NCBI RefSeq assembly: GCF_010499255.1
Contig: NZ_JAAGRN010000001.1
Location: 434,001-498,000, forward strand
DNA: 64,000 nt
Reading direction: 5' to 3'
Source of the DNA: Sheuella amnicola
GTDB taxonomy: Bacteria > Pseudomonadota > Gammaproteobacteria > Burkholderiales > Burkholderiaceae_B
Shown here piece after piece: positions 27,578 through 39,918 of the stretch. A program made the position numbers and the translations under genes. The notes beneath the pieces were generated by a model. The model saw only the letters and a list, made by a program, of their open reading frames with translations. It was not told the origin of the DNA and ran no database searches. Within the stretch, counting starts at the first letter, position 1. The number at the start of each line of letters is the position of its first letter.

Positions 27578-30025
27578 CTAGTGCTTGATAACAGGATCGG
27601 ATGGATCCGTTACAGCACTCTTGGCAACTACGGCCTCAGCCACTGGCGCTTCCGGAAAAGGTTGTGGAGCGCGCTCAAGAGCAACCTCCAGAACCTTATC
27701 GATCCAACGCACCGGAACAATCTCGAGATTATTTTTGACGTTGTCAGGAATCTCGGTCAAATCCTTCACGTTTTCTTCAGGAATCAAAACAGTCTTGATC
27801 CCACCGCGATGCGCCGCCAACAGCTTTTCTTTCAAGCCACCGATAGCGAGCACTTCACCACGCAATGTGATTTCGCCAGTCATTGCCACATCGGCACGCA
27901 CAGGGATGTGAGTCAATGCGGAAACAATTGCTGTCGTAATCGCAATACCGGCGGAAGGGCCATCTTTGGGTGTCGCACCCTCAGGAAAGTGAACGTGAAT
28001 GTCACGCTTCTCGAAGACCTCGTCGGCGATACCAAGACGATGCGAACGCGAACGCACAACACTGCGAGCTGCTTCCACAGATTCTTTCATGACATCACCG
28101 AGAGAACCCGTACGTTGAGTCACCCCTTTGCCCGGCATATCGGCCACTTCAATGGTCAACAAATCGCCGCCCACTTCCGTCCAGGCCAAACCGTTCACTT
28201 GACCAATCTGGTTGTCCTTTTCAGCCATACCGAAATTGAATCGACGCACGCCAAGGTAATCGCTCAGGTTTTCGGAAGTCACAACCACCTGCGCGATAGG
28301 TTCGTTTGAGCCGCTCGCCTTTTTCTCTTCGGATTCGGCAAGCAGTTTCTTGACGACTTTACGGCAAATCTTTCCGACGTCACGTTCAAGAGAACGCACG
28401 CCTGCCTCACGCGTGTAATAACGCACGATATCGCGGATTGCGGACTCCTCGACCTTCAGCTCTTCGGGTTTAACACCGTTATTCAAAAGAACTTTAGGCA
28501 GTAAATGGTCTTGAGCAATATGAATCTTTTCCTCTTCCGTATAACCGGACAGGCGAATGACTTCCATCCGATCCAGCAAAGCGGGAGGAATATTCAATGT
28601 GTTGCTCGTCGCGACGAACATCACATCCGACAGGTCGAAATCCACCTCGACATAATGATCCTGGAACGTATGGTTTTGTTCGGGATCCAGCACCTCAAGC
28701 AAAGCCGAGGCTGGATCACCGCGGAAATCCTGTCCAAGCTTATCGATTTCGTCGAGCAGGAACAAAGGATTGCGAACAGCCACTTTGGACATGTTTTGCA
28801 AAATCTTGCCCGGCATCGAACCGATGTATGTACGACGATGGCCACGAATCTCGGCTTCGTCGCGAACGCCTCCCAGCGCCATGCGAATGAACTTGCGATT
28901 GGTCGCTTTAGCAATGGACTGTCCAAGCGATGTCTTACCTACACCAGGAGGTCCGACAAGGCAAAGAATGGGTGCCTTCACTTTATCGACGCGCTGTTGA
29001 ACCGCAAGATACTCGAGAATGCGTTCCTTCACCTTCTCCAATCCATAGTGATCGTTATCGAGCACGGATTCGGCATTGGGGATCGAATTATTGACCTTGC
29101 TCTTTTTCTTCCAGGGCAAGCTGATGACGGTATCAATGTAATTGCGAACCACAGTCGCCTCAGCAGACATGGGTGACATCAATTTCAGTTTTTTGAGTTC
29201 GCCATCGACCTTCTTGCGCGCGTCTTTTGGCAAGTGCGCCGCATTGATCTTCTTCTCGAGCTCTTCGATATCCGCGCCATCTTCGCCCTCGCCGAGCTCT
29301 TTCTGGATCGCCTTGACCTGCTCGTTCAGATAGTAGTCGCGCTGACTCTTTTCCATCTGCTTTTTGACACGACCGCGAATACGCTTCTCGACTTGAAGAA
29401 TATCGATTTCGGTCTCGAGCTGAGCAAGCAACGCCTCTAGGCGCTCCGATGTCGGAAGAATCTCAAGCATCTTCTGCTTTTGTTCAAGCTTCAAAGGCAA
29501 ATGCGCAGCAATCGTATCGGCCAAACGACCGGGATCATCGATCCCACTGAGGGAAGTCAAAATCTCGGGAGGAATCTTTTTGTTCAGTTTGACGTACTGC
29601 TCAAACTGCCCCACGATTGCACGTCGCAAGGCCTCAACCTCTGCACCAACCGTCAAGTCCGGCGCCAAAGGCGTGACTTCGGAGGTAAAGTGGGTTTCAA
29701 CATCCTGAATCGAATTGACAAGGGCGCGTTGAGCACCTTCAACGAGCACCTTGACGGTGCCGTCAGGCAATTTCAACATCTGAAGAATTGTCGCTACGCA
29801 ACCGATTTCATATACATCCTCGGGGGTAGGATCATCCTTGCCGGCAGATTTCTGCGCAGCTAACATGATGTTCTTGTTCGACTCCATCGCAGCCTCAAGG
29901 GCGCGAATCGATCTGGGGCGTCCGACAAATAGTGGAATCACCATGTGCGGAAACACCACAACATCGCGCAAAGGCAACAATGGAAGACTAATCGGTTCTG
30001 AAGGTAAAGTTTGATTTGCAGACAT
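27578..30025 (-). CDS. lon: ATP-dependent protease La (Lon)
   Basis: An 815-residue hexameric AAA+ serine protease. The N-terminal substrate-binding domain covers about 10-205, the coiled-coil region about 200-300, the AAA+ domain has Walker [10 protein letters not shown] and Walker B FLLDEIDK, and the C-terminal peptidase has the Ser-Lys dyad with Ser in [11 protein letters not shown] and Lys in [14 protein letters not shown]. It degrades misfolded and regulatory proteins. A 185-base gap follows clpX. A sequence CTTGAA on the minus strand upstream (30135-30130) resembles a heat-shock -35 box, but a convincing matching -10 is absent. Confidence 0.97.
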   Translation of the reverse strand: MSANQTLPSEPISLPLLPLRDVVVFPHMVIPLFVGRPRSIRALEAAMESNKNIMLAAQKSAGKDDPTPEDVYEIGCVATILQMLKLPDGTVKVLVEGAQRALVNSIQDVETHFTSEVTPLAPDLTVGAEVEALRRAIVGQFEQYVKLNKKIPPEILTSLSGIDDPGRLADTIAAHLPLKLEQKQKMLEILPTSERLEALLAQLETEIDILQVEKRIRGRVKKQMEKSQRDYYLNEQVKAIQKELGEGEDGADIEELEKKINAAHLPKDARKKVDGELKKLKLMSPMSAEATVVRNYIDTVISLPWKKKSKVNNSIPNAESVLDNDHYGLEKVKERILEYLAVQQRVDKVKAPILCLVGPPGVGKTSLGQSIAKATNRKFIRMALGGVRDEAEIRGHRRTYIGSMPGKILQNMSKVAVRNPLFLLDEIDKLGQDFRGDPASALLEVLDPEQNHTFQDHYVEVDFDLSDVMFVATSNTLNIPPALLDRMEVIRLSGYTEEEKIHIAQDHLLPKVLLNNGVKPEELKVEESAIRDIVRYYTREAGVRSLERDVGKICRKVVKKLLAESEEKKASGSNEPIAQVVVTSENLSDYLGVRRFNFGMAEKDNQIGQVNGLAWTEVGGDLLTIEVADMPGKGVTQRTGSLGDVMKESVEAARSVVRSRSHRLGIADEVFEKRDIHVHFPEGATPKDGPSAGIAITTAIVSALTHIPVRADVAMTGEITLRGEVLAIGGLKEKLLAAHRGGIKTVLIPEENVKDLTEIPDNVKNNLEIVPVRWIDKVLEVALERAPQPFPEAPVAEAVVAKSAVTDPSDPVIKH

Positions 30026-30106
30026 GGCGAAATCCTAAGTAATTCTCGGCAAATCCGAAAAGGGTAAAGCAGCCGGTGCAAGACCCGTATTGGTACGAAT
30101 ATGCTT

Positions 30107-30135
30107 GTTATGTAGACAATAGCCGAAAATTCAAG
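30107..30135 (-). promoter_or_regulatory. candidate lon promoter
   Basis: On the minus strand CTTGAATT (from 30135) is followed by CATAAC (30112-30107). Read as sigma70, TTGAAT and CATAAC are 16 bases apart with 4 of 6 matches each. The CTTGAA also fits a sigma32 -35 box, but the downstream box fits poorly. Confidence 0.35.
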
Positions 30136-30147
30136 ACCGCGTAGGCT

Positions 30148-30177
30148 TGAAAATGAAAAGCCCCTATGACAGGGGCT
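30148..30177 (-). terminator. terminator downstream of clpX
   Basis: A 7-bp perfect stem AGCCCCT/AGGGGCT with a 5-base loop at 30159-30177. On the minus strand it is followed by TTTTCATTTTC, a broken U tract. It lies 34 bases after the clpX stop and before lon, which would separate the two units at least partly. Confidence 0.65.
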
Positions 30178-30210
30178 GGAATTCGATCGAAAATGCGTCG
30201 ATTATGTCCG

Positions 30211-31509
30211 CTATGCAGCAACATCCCGAACTGAAGTCGAAACCGGTTTAGCTTCCTGTTTGCCTTCATCCGCAAGAATCAACTGCGGTTTGCCCGTGCC
30301 GTCAATTGCTGATTCGTCCAAAATGACTTTCTTGATATTACCCTGGGTCGGCAACTCATACATGGTGTCAAGCAAGGCAGATTCAAGGATAGAGCGAAGC
30401 CCCCTGGCACCAGTCTTGCGCTTAATCGCTTTGCGGGCGATCGCGCTCAAGGCGGCAGGACGAATCTCGAGCTCGGCGCCTTCCATAGCGAAAAGCTTCT
30501 GAAATTGCTTGACTACGGCATTCTTGGGTTCGGTGAGAATCTTGATCAGAGTTTCCTCATCCAACTCTTGCAAAGTGGCAACAACGGGAAGACGTCCCAC
30601 AAGTTCAGGAATCAAACCGAACTTGACGAGATCCTCGGGTTCGACCTCAAGGAAAGTATCCCCAGTGGACTGCTCAAGTTTAGATGTAACTGAAGCACCA
30701 AAACCGATACCGGAGCGCTCAGTGCGATTGCGAATGACTTTTTCGAGACCATCGAAGGCGCCGCCAACAATAAACAGGATATTGGTTGTATCCACCTGAA
30801 CGAAATCCTGATTCGGATGCTTTCGGCCACCTTGGGGAGGCACGGACGCAACCGTACCCTCAATCAATTTGAGCAATGCCTGTTGGACGCCCTCGCCCGA
30901 TACATCGCGGGTAATGGAAGGATTATCGGCTTTTCGGGAAATCTTATCGATTTCGTCAATGTATACGATGGCGCGCTGAGCCTTATCAACTTCGTAATTA
31001 CAGTTCTGAAGAAGTTTTTGAATGATATTTTCAACGTCTTCACCGACATAACCCGCCTCGGTCAATGTCGTAGCGTCAGCCATGACGAAAGGCACATTCA
31101 GCTGACGAGCCAGGGTCTGTGCAAGCAATGTCTTGCCTGATCCGGTCGGACCAATCAAAAGAATGTTACTTTTTGATAACTCGACGTCATCGCCTTTGAT
31201 TTCACCATGCCGCAAGCGCTTGTAATGATTGTAAACAGCAACGGCTAGCACACGCTTGGGCGTTGTCTGGCCAATGACATATTGGTCCAGAAAAGCCTTG
31301 ATTTCGGCCGGAGTGGGCAAATCGGTTCGAACCGCTTCACGTGCACTCGCTTGAGCCTCTTCGCGAATGATGTCATTGCATAGATCGATACATTCATCGC
31401 AGACAAAAACGGAAGGTCCGGCAATCAGTTTCTTTACTTCTTGCTGGCTTTTGTTACAAAACGAGCAATGCAAAGATTTGGCACTTGCCGGAGCTTTTTT
31501 ATCTGTCAT
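30211..31509 (-). CDS. clpX: ClpX ATPase/unfoldase subunit of ClpXP
   Basis: A 432-residue AAA+ unfoldase that feeds ClpP. The N-terminal zinc finger uses Cys15, Cys18, Cys37 and Cys40 (CSFC, CDEC). Walker A is [10 protein letters not shown], Walker B is [10 protein letters not shown], and the ClpP-binding IGF-like loop is in [11 protein letters not shown]. The start is 30 bases after clpP ends, so the two are co-transcribed. A terminator-like hairpin follows. Confidence 0.97.
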   Translation of the reverse strand: MTDKKAPASAKSLHCSFCNKSQQEVKKLIAGPSVFVCDECIDLCNDIIREEAQASAREAVRTDLPTPAEIKAFLDQYVIGQTTPKRVLAVAVYNHYKRLRHGEIKGDDVELSKSNILLIGPTGSGKTLLAQTLARQLNVPFVMADATTLTEAGYVGEDVENIIQKLLQNCNYEVDKAQRAIVYIDEIDKISRKADNPSITRDVSGEGVQQALLKLIEGTVASVPPQGGRKHPNQDFVQVDTTNILFIVGGAFDGLEKVIRNRTERSGIGFGASVTSKLEQSTGDTFLEVEPEDLVKFGLIPELVGRLPVVATLQELDEETLIKILTEPKNAVVKQFQKLFAMEGAELEIRPAALSAIARKAIKRKTGARGLRSILESALLDTMYELPTQGNIKKVILDESAIDGTGKPQLILADEGKQEAKPVSTSVRDVAA

Positions 31510-31539
31510 AACAATCCAATTACGGAAATAATTGCTTCT

Positions 31540-32196
31540 TTAGACCGGATCAGCCCTGGAAACCAGAACCTTATCGATCAAACCATAAGAAACGGCATCA
31601 TCTGCGGACATGAAATTATCGCGCTCGGTATCGACGCCGATGCGGTCAATAGTTTGGCCGGTATTCTTAGCGAGAATACCGTTGAGTCGCTCGCGCAAAT
31701 CAAGGATTTCTCGTGCCTGGATCTGAATATCCGAGGCCTGTCCCTGAGCACCACCCGATGGCTGATGAATCATGATGCGTGAATTGGGCAGCGAAAAACG
31801 CTTGCCTTTGGCACCCGCAGCCAATAAAAACGCGCCCATGCTCGCTGCCAGACCGGTACAGAGCGTGGACACCTCGGGCTTGATGAAATTCATCGTGTCG
31901 TAAATAGCCATGCCGGCGTAAACCGATCCACCAGGCGAATTGATGTAGAACGCGACATCCTTGTCGGGATTTTCGGATTCCAAAAACAACAGTTGAGCGA
32001 CCACCAAGTTTGCGGACTGGTCATTGACCGGTCCAACCAAAAAGATGACACGCTCTTTGAGCAGTCGTGAATAAATATCAAAGGATCGCTCGCCCCGACC
32101 CGACTGCTCAATGACCATCGGAATGTAACCAAGGCCGGTGGGCGTTACGGAATTGCCACCATGCATGGATGCATAGAAATCGGTAAAGCGTTGCAT
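31540..32196 (-). CDS. clpP: ATP-dependent Clp protease proteolytic subunit
   Basis: A 218-residue serine protease that forms a two-ring tetradecamer. The catalytic triad is Ser119 (LAASMGAF), His144 (IMIHQPSGG) and Asp193 (TERDNF). A short propeptide precedes [19 protein letters not shown]. It starts 2 bases after tig ends, keeping the conserved tig-clpP-clpX order. Confidence 0.97.
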   Translation of the reverse strand: MQRFTDFYASMHGGNSVTPTGLGYIPMVIEQSGRGERSFDIYSRLLKERVIFLVGPVNDQSANLVVAQLLFLESENPDKDVAFYINSPGGSVYAGMAIYDTMNFIKPEVSTLCTGLAASMGAFLLAAGAKGKRFSLPNSRIMIHQPSGGAQGQASDIQIQAREILDLRERLNGILAKNTGQTIDRIGVDTERDNFMSADDAVSYGLIDKVLVSRADPV

Positions 32197-32198
32197 AG

Positions 32199-33503
32199 TT
32201 AGGTTGTTCCCATGATCTGATCAAATGCCACGGCTTCGTCTTCAACTTGAGCCTTGGCCAAAGCGTGCTGAACAACGTTGTCTTCGAGCACAATGCCTTC
32301 GACTTCGGCGCGTCGCGCACGATCGGAAAGATAATAGCTGACGACTTCGGCAGGCTTTTCGTAGTTAGCCGCAAACTCTTCGATGCGGGCGCGAACCTGC
32401 TCTGGCTTGGCTTGCAACTGATCTTTGTTCACCAGTTCGGATACGAGCAGACCCAGTCGAACACGACGTTCGGCTTCTGCAGTAAATGCATCGGCAGGGA
32501 TCGGCATCGAATCGGCGTTTGGTACCCCGCGTTGTTTAAGCTCGGCACGGGCTGCAGCAACACGTTCTTGTGCTTCGCTGTCGACGAGTGCTTTTGGAAC
32601 GTCGAAAGTTGCGGCTTCGATCAGGGCGTTCATCACGCTGGTCTTGGTGCGAGCCATCGTGCGAGCCTTCACTTCGCGTTCGATGTTGGCACGTATGTCC
32701 GCCATCAATTTTTCGACATCGCCTTCAGCCTGACCGAGCGACTTGGCGAATTCAGCGTCAAGAGCCGGCAAAACGGGTTCGGCGACTTCTTTCACAGTAA
32801 TGGTGAATTCCGCTGTTTTGCCTGCGACATCCTTGCCACCGTAATCGGCAGGGAATGCCAGCGGGAACACCTTGGTTTCACCGGCTTTCATGCCACGCAC
32901 AGCGGTTTCGAACTCGGGAAGCATGCGACCCTGGCCAAGAACGAATGGAAAGCCTTCAGCCTTGCCGCCATCGAAAGGTACGCCATCGATCGTGCCAGCA
33001 AAATCGAGTGTGACGCGGTCGTCGTCTTGTGCCGCACGGCCTTCACGGGCTTCGTGCAACGCGCGTTGCTTGCGCAAGATGTCCACGGTGCGCTGAACTT
33101 CGGCATCGCCAACTTCGGTCACGGCGCGCTTGATTTTCAGGGTAGACAGGTCCGGAAGGGTCACTTCGGGATAAACCTCGAAAGTCGCGGAAAACGCGAG
33201 TTCAGACTCTGGCACGCCTTCAGTTTTGGGTTCGAGTTTGGGAGCACCGGCAACACGCAAGCCCTGGACGGCCTGATCGAAAGCCTGACCCACTTTGCTG
33301 TTGATGACGTCGTAGCGAATTCCGGGGGCGTGTGAACGCTCAAGGATCGACATCGGCACCTTGCCGGGACGGAAGCCGGCGGCTTTGGCCGTACGTGCGA
33401 CACGCTTGAGTTCGGCCTGAACGGCCTGTTCGACATCGGCCATTTTGACCGAAAGTTCAACACGGCGCTCGAGGCCGGAGAGTGTTTCAACCACAGGTTG
33501 CAT
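32199..33503 (-). CDS. tig: trigger factor, ribosome-associated chaperone and prolyl isomerase
   Basis: A 434-residue chaperone that binds nascent chains at the ribosome exit. The N-terminal ribosome-binding domain has the signature-like FRPGKVPMS (about 45-53), the FKBP-type isomerase domain covers about 155-240 ([20 protein letters not shown]), and the C-terminal chaperone arms follow. It lies 63 bases downstream of the tRNA-Leu gene on the same strand, an arrangement common in related bacteria. Confidence 0.96.
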   Translation of the reverse strand: MQPVVETLSGLERRVELSVKMADVEQAVQAELKRVARTAKAAGFRPGKVPMSILERSHAPGIRYDVINSKVGQAFDQAVQGLRVAGAPKLEPKTEGVPESELAFSATFEVYPEVTLPDLSTLKIKRAVTEVGDAEVQRTVDILRKQRALHEAREGRAAQDDDRVTLDFAGTIDGVPFDGGKAEGFPFVLGQGRMLPEFETAVRGMKAGETKVFPLAFPADYGGKDVAGKTAEFTITVKEVAEPVLPALDAEFAKSLGQAEGDVEKLMADIRANIEREVKARTMARTKTSVMNALIEAATFDVPKALVDSEAQERVAAARAELKQRGVPNADSMPIPADAFTAEAERRVRLGLLVSELVNKDQLQAKPEQVRARIEEFAANYEKPAEVVSYYLSDRARRAEVEGIVLEDNVVQHALAKAQVEDEAVAFDQIMGTT

Positions 33504-33566
33504 GAAAATCTACCAAACAGGAAGTAGAGCGCAGCGTACAGCCCGCGCCGAATTAAAAGGAACAGT

Positions 33567-33653
33567 TGGTGCGAAGGGCGGGACTCGAACCCGCACACCT
33601 TTTACGGCGTCAGGACCTAAACCTGGTGCGTCTACCAATTTCGCCACCTTCGC
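33567..33653 (-). tRNA. tRNA-Leu (anticodon UAG)
   Basis: Read on the minus strand the sequence begins GCGAAGGTGGCGAAATTGG and ends with an encoded CCA, 87 bases in all. The acceptor stem pairs GCGAAGG with CCTTCGC. The anticodon loop TTTAGGT carries UAG between CCAGG and CCTG(A) arms; a long variable arm (about 13-14 bases) marks it as a class II Leu tRNA; the T arm contains GGTTCGAGTCC. TACAAT lies 10 bases before the 5' end and is a likely -10 box. It reads CUA and other CUN codons. Confidence 0.96.
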
Positions 33654-33727
33654 AGTAGCCGAGCATTGTAACGCAGTCTTAGAGTAGTTTCCGCCCCAAG
33701 GGAGATTCAACTGGTTAAAATAGTCCG

Positions 33728-34921
33728 ATGAACCCGAGACTCGACTTATTACAACCCTATCCGTTCGAAAAACTGCGCGCTCTTCTTGCCCAGGCAGACG
33801 CGCCGGCGAAGGATATATGCCCCATTAATCTTTCCATTGGCGAACCCAAGCACGCCGCACCGGAATGTGTCAAAACAGCCATGGTTGGCGCTCTGGACGG
33901 ACTTTCCGTCTATCCCCCAACCAAAGGCGATCCGCTGCTGCGTCAAACGATTAGTCAATGGATAGGAAAACGCTATGGCATTCCGGCTCCAAATCCCGAA
34001 ACTGAAGTCCTGCCCGCTTTAGGCTCAAGAGAGGCACTGTTCGCCTTCGCCCAAGTCGTGATCGACTCCGGCAAGGACGGAATCGTCGTTTGCCCCAACC
34101 CTTTCTACCAAATATACGAAGGCGCTGCCCTTCTGGCCGGAGCCACTCCTTATTACGTCAACTCCGATCCCGCCCAAAATTTTCGTTGCGACTGGGCAAC
34201 AGTTCCTGCCGACATCTGGGCAAGAACGCAACTTCTTTTCGTCTGCTCACCAGGCAACCCGGCCGGCAATGTCATGCCGCTGGAAGACTGGAAACAGCTA
34301 TTCGAGTTGTCGGATAAATACGGATTCGTGATCGCGTCAGACGAGTGCTATTCCGAAATCTATCAGGACGAGAAGAATCCCCCTCTTGGGGGCATGCAGG
34401 CTGCCTACCTGCTGGGCCGAACCGATTTCAAAAATCTGATCAGCTTTTCGAGCCTGTCCAAACGCTCGAATGTGCCCGGCATGCGCTCCGGTTTTGTCGC
34501 CGGCAATGCGAAATTGATCTCAAAATTTTTGCTCTATCGCACCTATCATGGCAGTGCGCTTTCACCAGTCGTATCCACGGCAAGTATTGCCGCATGGAGC
34601 GATGAGGCCCATGTCATCGACAACCGCAAGCAATACCGGGCCAAATTCGATGCGGTGTTGCCTATTCTCGAACCGGTTCTTGACGTCAAGCGTCCGGACG
34701 CATCGTTTTATCTCTGGGCAGGCACGCCTTATTCAGATGCGGATTTCGTGCGTGACCTTCTTGGCAAAACTGCCGTGACCGTGTTGCCCGGAAGCTACGT
34801 TGGGCGTACCGTGCATTCAGTGAACCCGGGACAGAACCGTATTCGCATCGCTTTGGTCGCACCGCTGGCCGATTGCGTTGAAGCGGCCCATCGCATCGCT
34901 GAATTCGTCAAAACGAGATAA
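33728..34921 (+). CDS. dapC: succinyldiaminopimelate aminotransferase
   Basis: A 397-residue class I/II PLP aminotransferase. It begins MNPRLDLLQPYPFEKLRALL, the DapC family start, and has INLSIGEPKH, the aspartate of SDECYSEIY and the PLP lysine in SFSSLSKRSNVPGMRSGF. It forms N-succinyl-LL-2,6-diaminopimelate in lysine and peptidoglycan synthesis. The presence of dapD and dapE just downstream fixes the pathway. A TAAAAT box lies 6 bases before the ATG with no Shine-Dalgarno sequence, so a leaderless message is possible. Confidence 0.93.
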   Translation: MNPRLDLLQPYPFEKLRALLAQADAPAKDICPINLSIGEPKHAAPECVKTAMVGALDGLSVYPPTKGDPLLRQTISQWIGKRYGIPAPNPETEVLPALGSREALFAFAQVVIDSGKDGIVVCPNPFYQIYEGAALLAGATPYYVNSDPAQNFRCDWATVPADIWARTQLLFVCSPGNPAGNVMPLEDWKQLFELSDKYGFVIASDECYSEIYQDEKNPPLGGMQAAYLLGRTDFKNLISFSSLSKRSNVPGMRSGFVAGNAKLISKFLLYRTYHGSALSPVVSTASIAAWSDEAHVIDNRKQYRAKFDAVLPILEPVLDVKRPDASFYLWAGTPYSDADFVRDLLGKTAVTVLPGSYVGRTVHSVNPGQNRIRIALVAPLADCVEAAHRIAEFVKTR

Positions 34922-34996
34922 TCCATCAGGCGCGATCGGTACGCGAAATACCGCATTTGCACCCTTGGTATTTGATATGTTGGTTTAGATTTTTTT

Positions 34997-35020
34997 ATTA
35001 GTTGATTAATTAGTTGATTA
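34997..35020 (+). repeat. two tandem copies of a 12-bp repeat upstream of dapD
   Basis: ATTAGTTGATTA occurs twice head to tail at 34997-35008 and 35009-35020, followed by a partial third copy (GTTAG). It lies in the AT-rich 150-base gap between dapC and dapD, 51 bases before the dapD start. It may be a regulator site or simple slippage. Confidence 0.5.
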
Positions 35021-35071
35021 GTTAGTAACCAGACAAAATATTTCCATCACCATTTTTCGGAAAAGACTTAT

Positions 35072-37935
<2,864 letters not shown>

Positions 37936-37939
<4 letters not shown>

Positions 37940-39915
37940 TTCGCGCCTCTGGATTGACTGTCCGGCGTGGCACCAAGGTGCTGCTGGATCAAGCGGATTT
38001 TGTCGTGCACCCCGGAGAGCGTGTCGGATTTGTCGGTAAAAACGGCGCCGGCAAGTCCACTTTATTCGCACTGCTCCAACAGGAGATCGACGCCGATGCA
38101 GGCAATCTGACTGTGCCTGCCGGGTGGCGCGTGGCCAGCGTGCAGCAAGAGATTGCATCCTGTTCGATACCTGCGCGTGAATTCGTCATTGATGGCGATG
38201 TGCATTTGCGTCAATTGCAAAAAGAAAGAAGCCTTCTCGATCAAGAACATCATGGGTCGAAAATCGCTGAACTCGAATCCGAGTTGATTGAGGCAGGCGC
38301 GTGGACAGCCAATTCGCGAGCCGAACAATTACTGGCCGGACTGGGCTTTACGCCCGAGCAATGGTCTCATCCGGTCGATAGCTTTTCCGGCGGGTGGCGC
38401 ATGAGGCTTGCCCTTGCACGCGCGCTGATGGCCCCCTCTGAATTACTCTTGCTTGACGAGCCGACCAACCACCTGGATCTGGACGCCATGCTGTGGCTTG
38501 AGCGCTGGCTCGCAGCCTATAAAGGTACGGTATTGCTGATCTCTCACGATACGGAATTTTTGGATGCGGTTGCGCAGACCGTCCTTCATTTCGATCAGGG
38601 CAAACTGAATCGATATAAAGGTGGCTATCAGGATTTTGTGATTCAGCGGGCCGAGCGACTGCGTCAAGGCAAAATCGCCTGGGAGCGCCAAACGCGCGAA
38701 GCAGCAAGACTGCAAGGGTTTATCGATCGCTTCAAAGCCAAGGCTTCCAAAGCCAAGCAGGCGCAAAGCCGCGTCAAGGCGCTCGCCAGAATGGAACAGC
38801 TCGCACCCATACATGCGGAAGCCGGAATCGATATACGCATTCCCTCCCCTGAAGACATGCCCGACCCCTTGCTGGTGCTTGATGATATGCAAGCGGGTTA
38901 CATGACTGATGAGGGACAAACCATTCCCATTTTGCGCGATGTGCGCCTGATGGTCAGAGGTGGCGATCGGATCGGCATTCTCGGTGTCAACGGCGCAGGC
39001 AAAAGCACGCTGGTTAAAACTCTGGCGGGTGAGCTCGACGTACAGGCCGGAAGCCGGATAGCTTCCAAAGGCCTTAAAGTCGGTTACTTCGCCCAGCACC
39101 AGCTAGACATGCTGGACCTAGACAGCAGCCCACTGCAACATTTAGCCAGACTTGCTCCGGAGACACGCGAACAAGAACTACGCAACTATCTTGGCGGATT
39201 CGGTTTTGGCGGTGAACGCGTGATGGATAAAGTCGCCCCCATGTCGGGCGGTGAAAAGGCACGTCTTGCCTTGTCGTTGATCGTTTGGCAAAAGCCCAAT
39301 CTGCTGTTGCTAGATGAACCGAGTAACCATTTGGATGTCGAAACCCGCGAAGCCCTGACAACGGCACTGGCCGAATTCGGCGGCAGCATGTTGCTGGTCT
39401 CGCACGACAGGCATCTGCTACGCACAACAGTTGACACCTTCTGGATTGTGGCCGACGGCAAAGTACAACCTTTTGACGGTGATCTGGAAGATTACCGTGA
39501 CTGGCTGGCACAGCGTCAAGCAAACACTCGCAGGGACGATCAGCTGATCAAGCAGCAACTCAAGCAAAGCGCTAACGATCAGTCTGGTGTCCCGGATGGA
39601 ACTGATGGCGGTGCATCGGGCATGACAGCAGTTGATCGTAAGCAGCAGAAAAAGGATGAAGCCCTTGAGCGTCAAAGAATATCGCAGCTGCGTAAACCCA
39701 TTGACGCCAAACTGGTCAAGGTCGAAAAAGAGCTTGAACAAGCGCAAAGCCGTCTGAAAGAGCTGGATGCGGATATCGCCGATCCGGATCTGTATTCGGA
39801 CTCGCGTCGCCAGGAAAGAGTATCCAAACTGGCCGAACATGGCGAACTCACCAAGCGCATCGCTCAACTCGAAGAAGTCTGGCTCGAACTGCAAGCCGAG
39901 CTTGAGGCGCTCTAG
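37936..39915 (+). CDS. ABC-F family ATPase, YheS-like
   Basis: A 659-residue protein with two ABC domains and no membrane segment. Walker A motifs are GKNGAGKST (about 36) and GVNGAGKST (about 350); signatures are SFSGGWRMRLA and MSGGEKARLA; both have Walker B LLLLDEP. A PtIM-like linker lies between (about 225-290) and a basic coiled-coil tail (about 555-655) at the end. ABC-F proteins act on ribosomes; the length and tail fit YheS more than EttA or Uup. The start is GTG at 37936, overlapping the prmB stop by 4 bases. Confidence 0.9.
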
Positions 39916-39918
39916 CCT

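Noticed and set aside
27581-29176. Long plus-strand open frames (242 and 223 codons) opposite lon
   Set aside because: Complete overlap with the well-conserved lon gene; composition is that of a shadow frame, without start signals or motifs.
32872-33096. Several 60-120 codon frames in GC-balanced coding regions
   Set aside because: All overlap strongly supported genes in another frame and lack start context or motifs.
32247-33335. 362-codon open frame on the plus strand opposite tig
   Set aside because: It lies wholly antisense to trigger factor, its translation is rich in Phe, His, Cys and Gly with no known motif, and it follows the codon pattern of tig in mirror image.
34937-34953. Terminator after dapC (CGGTA/TACCG hairpin)
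   Set aside because: Five-base stem with a 7-base loop and no T tract.
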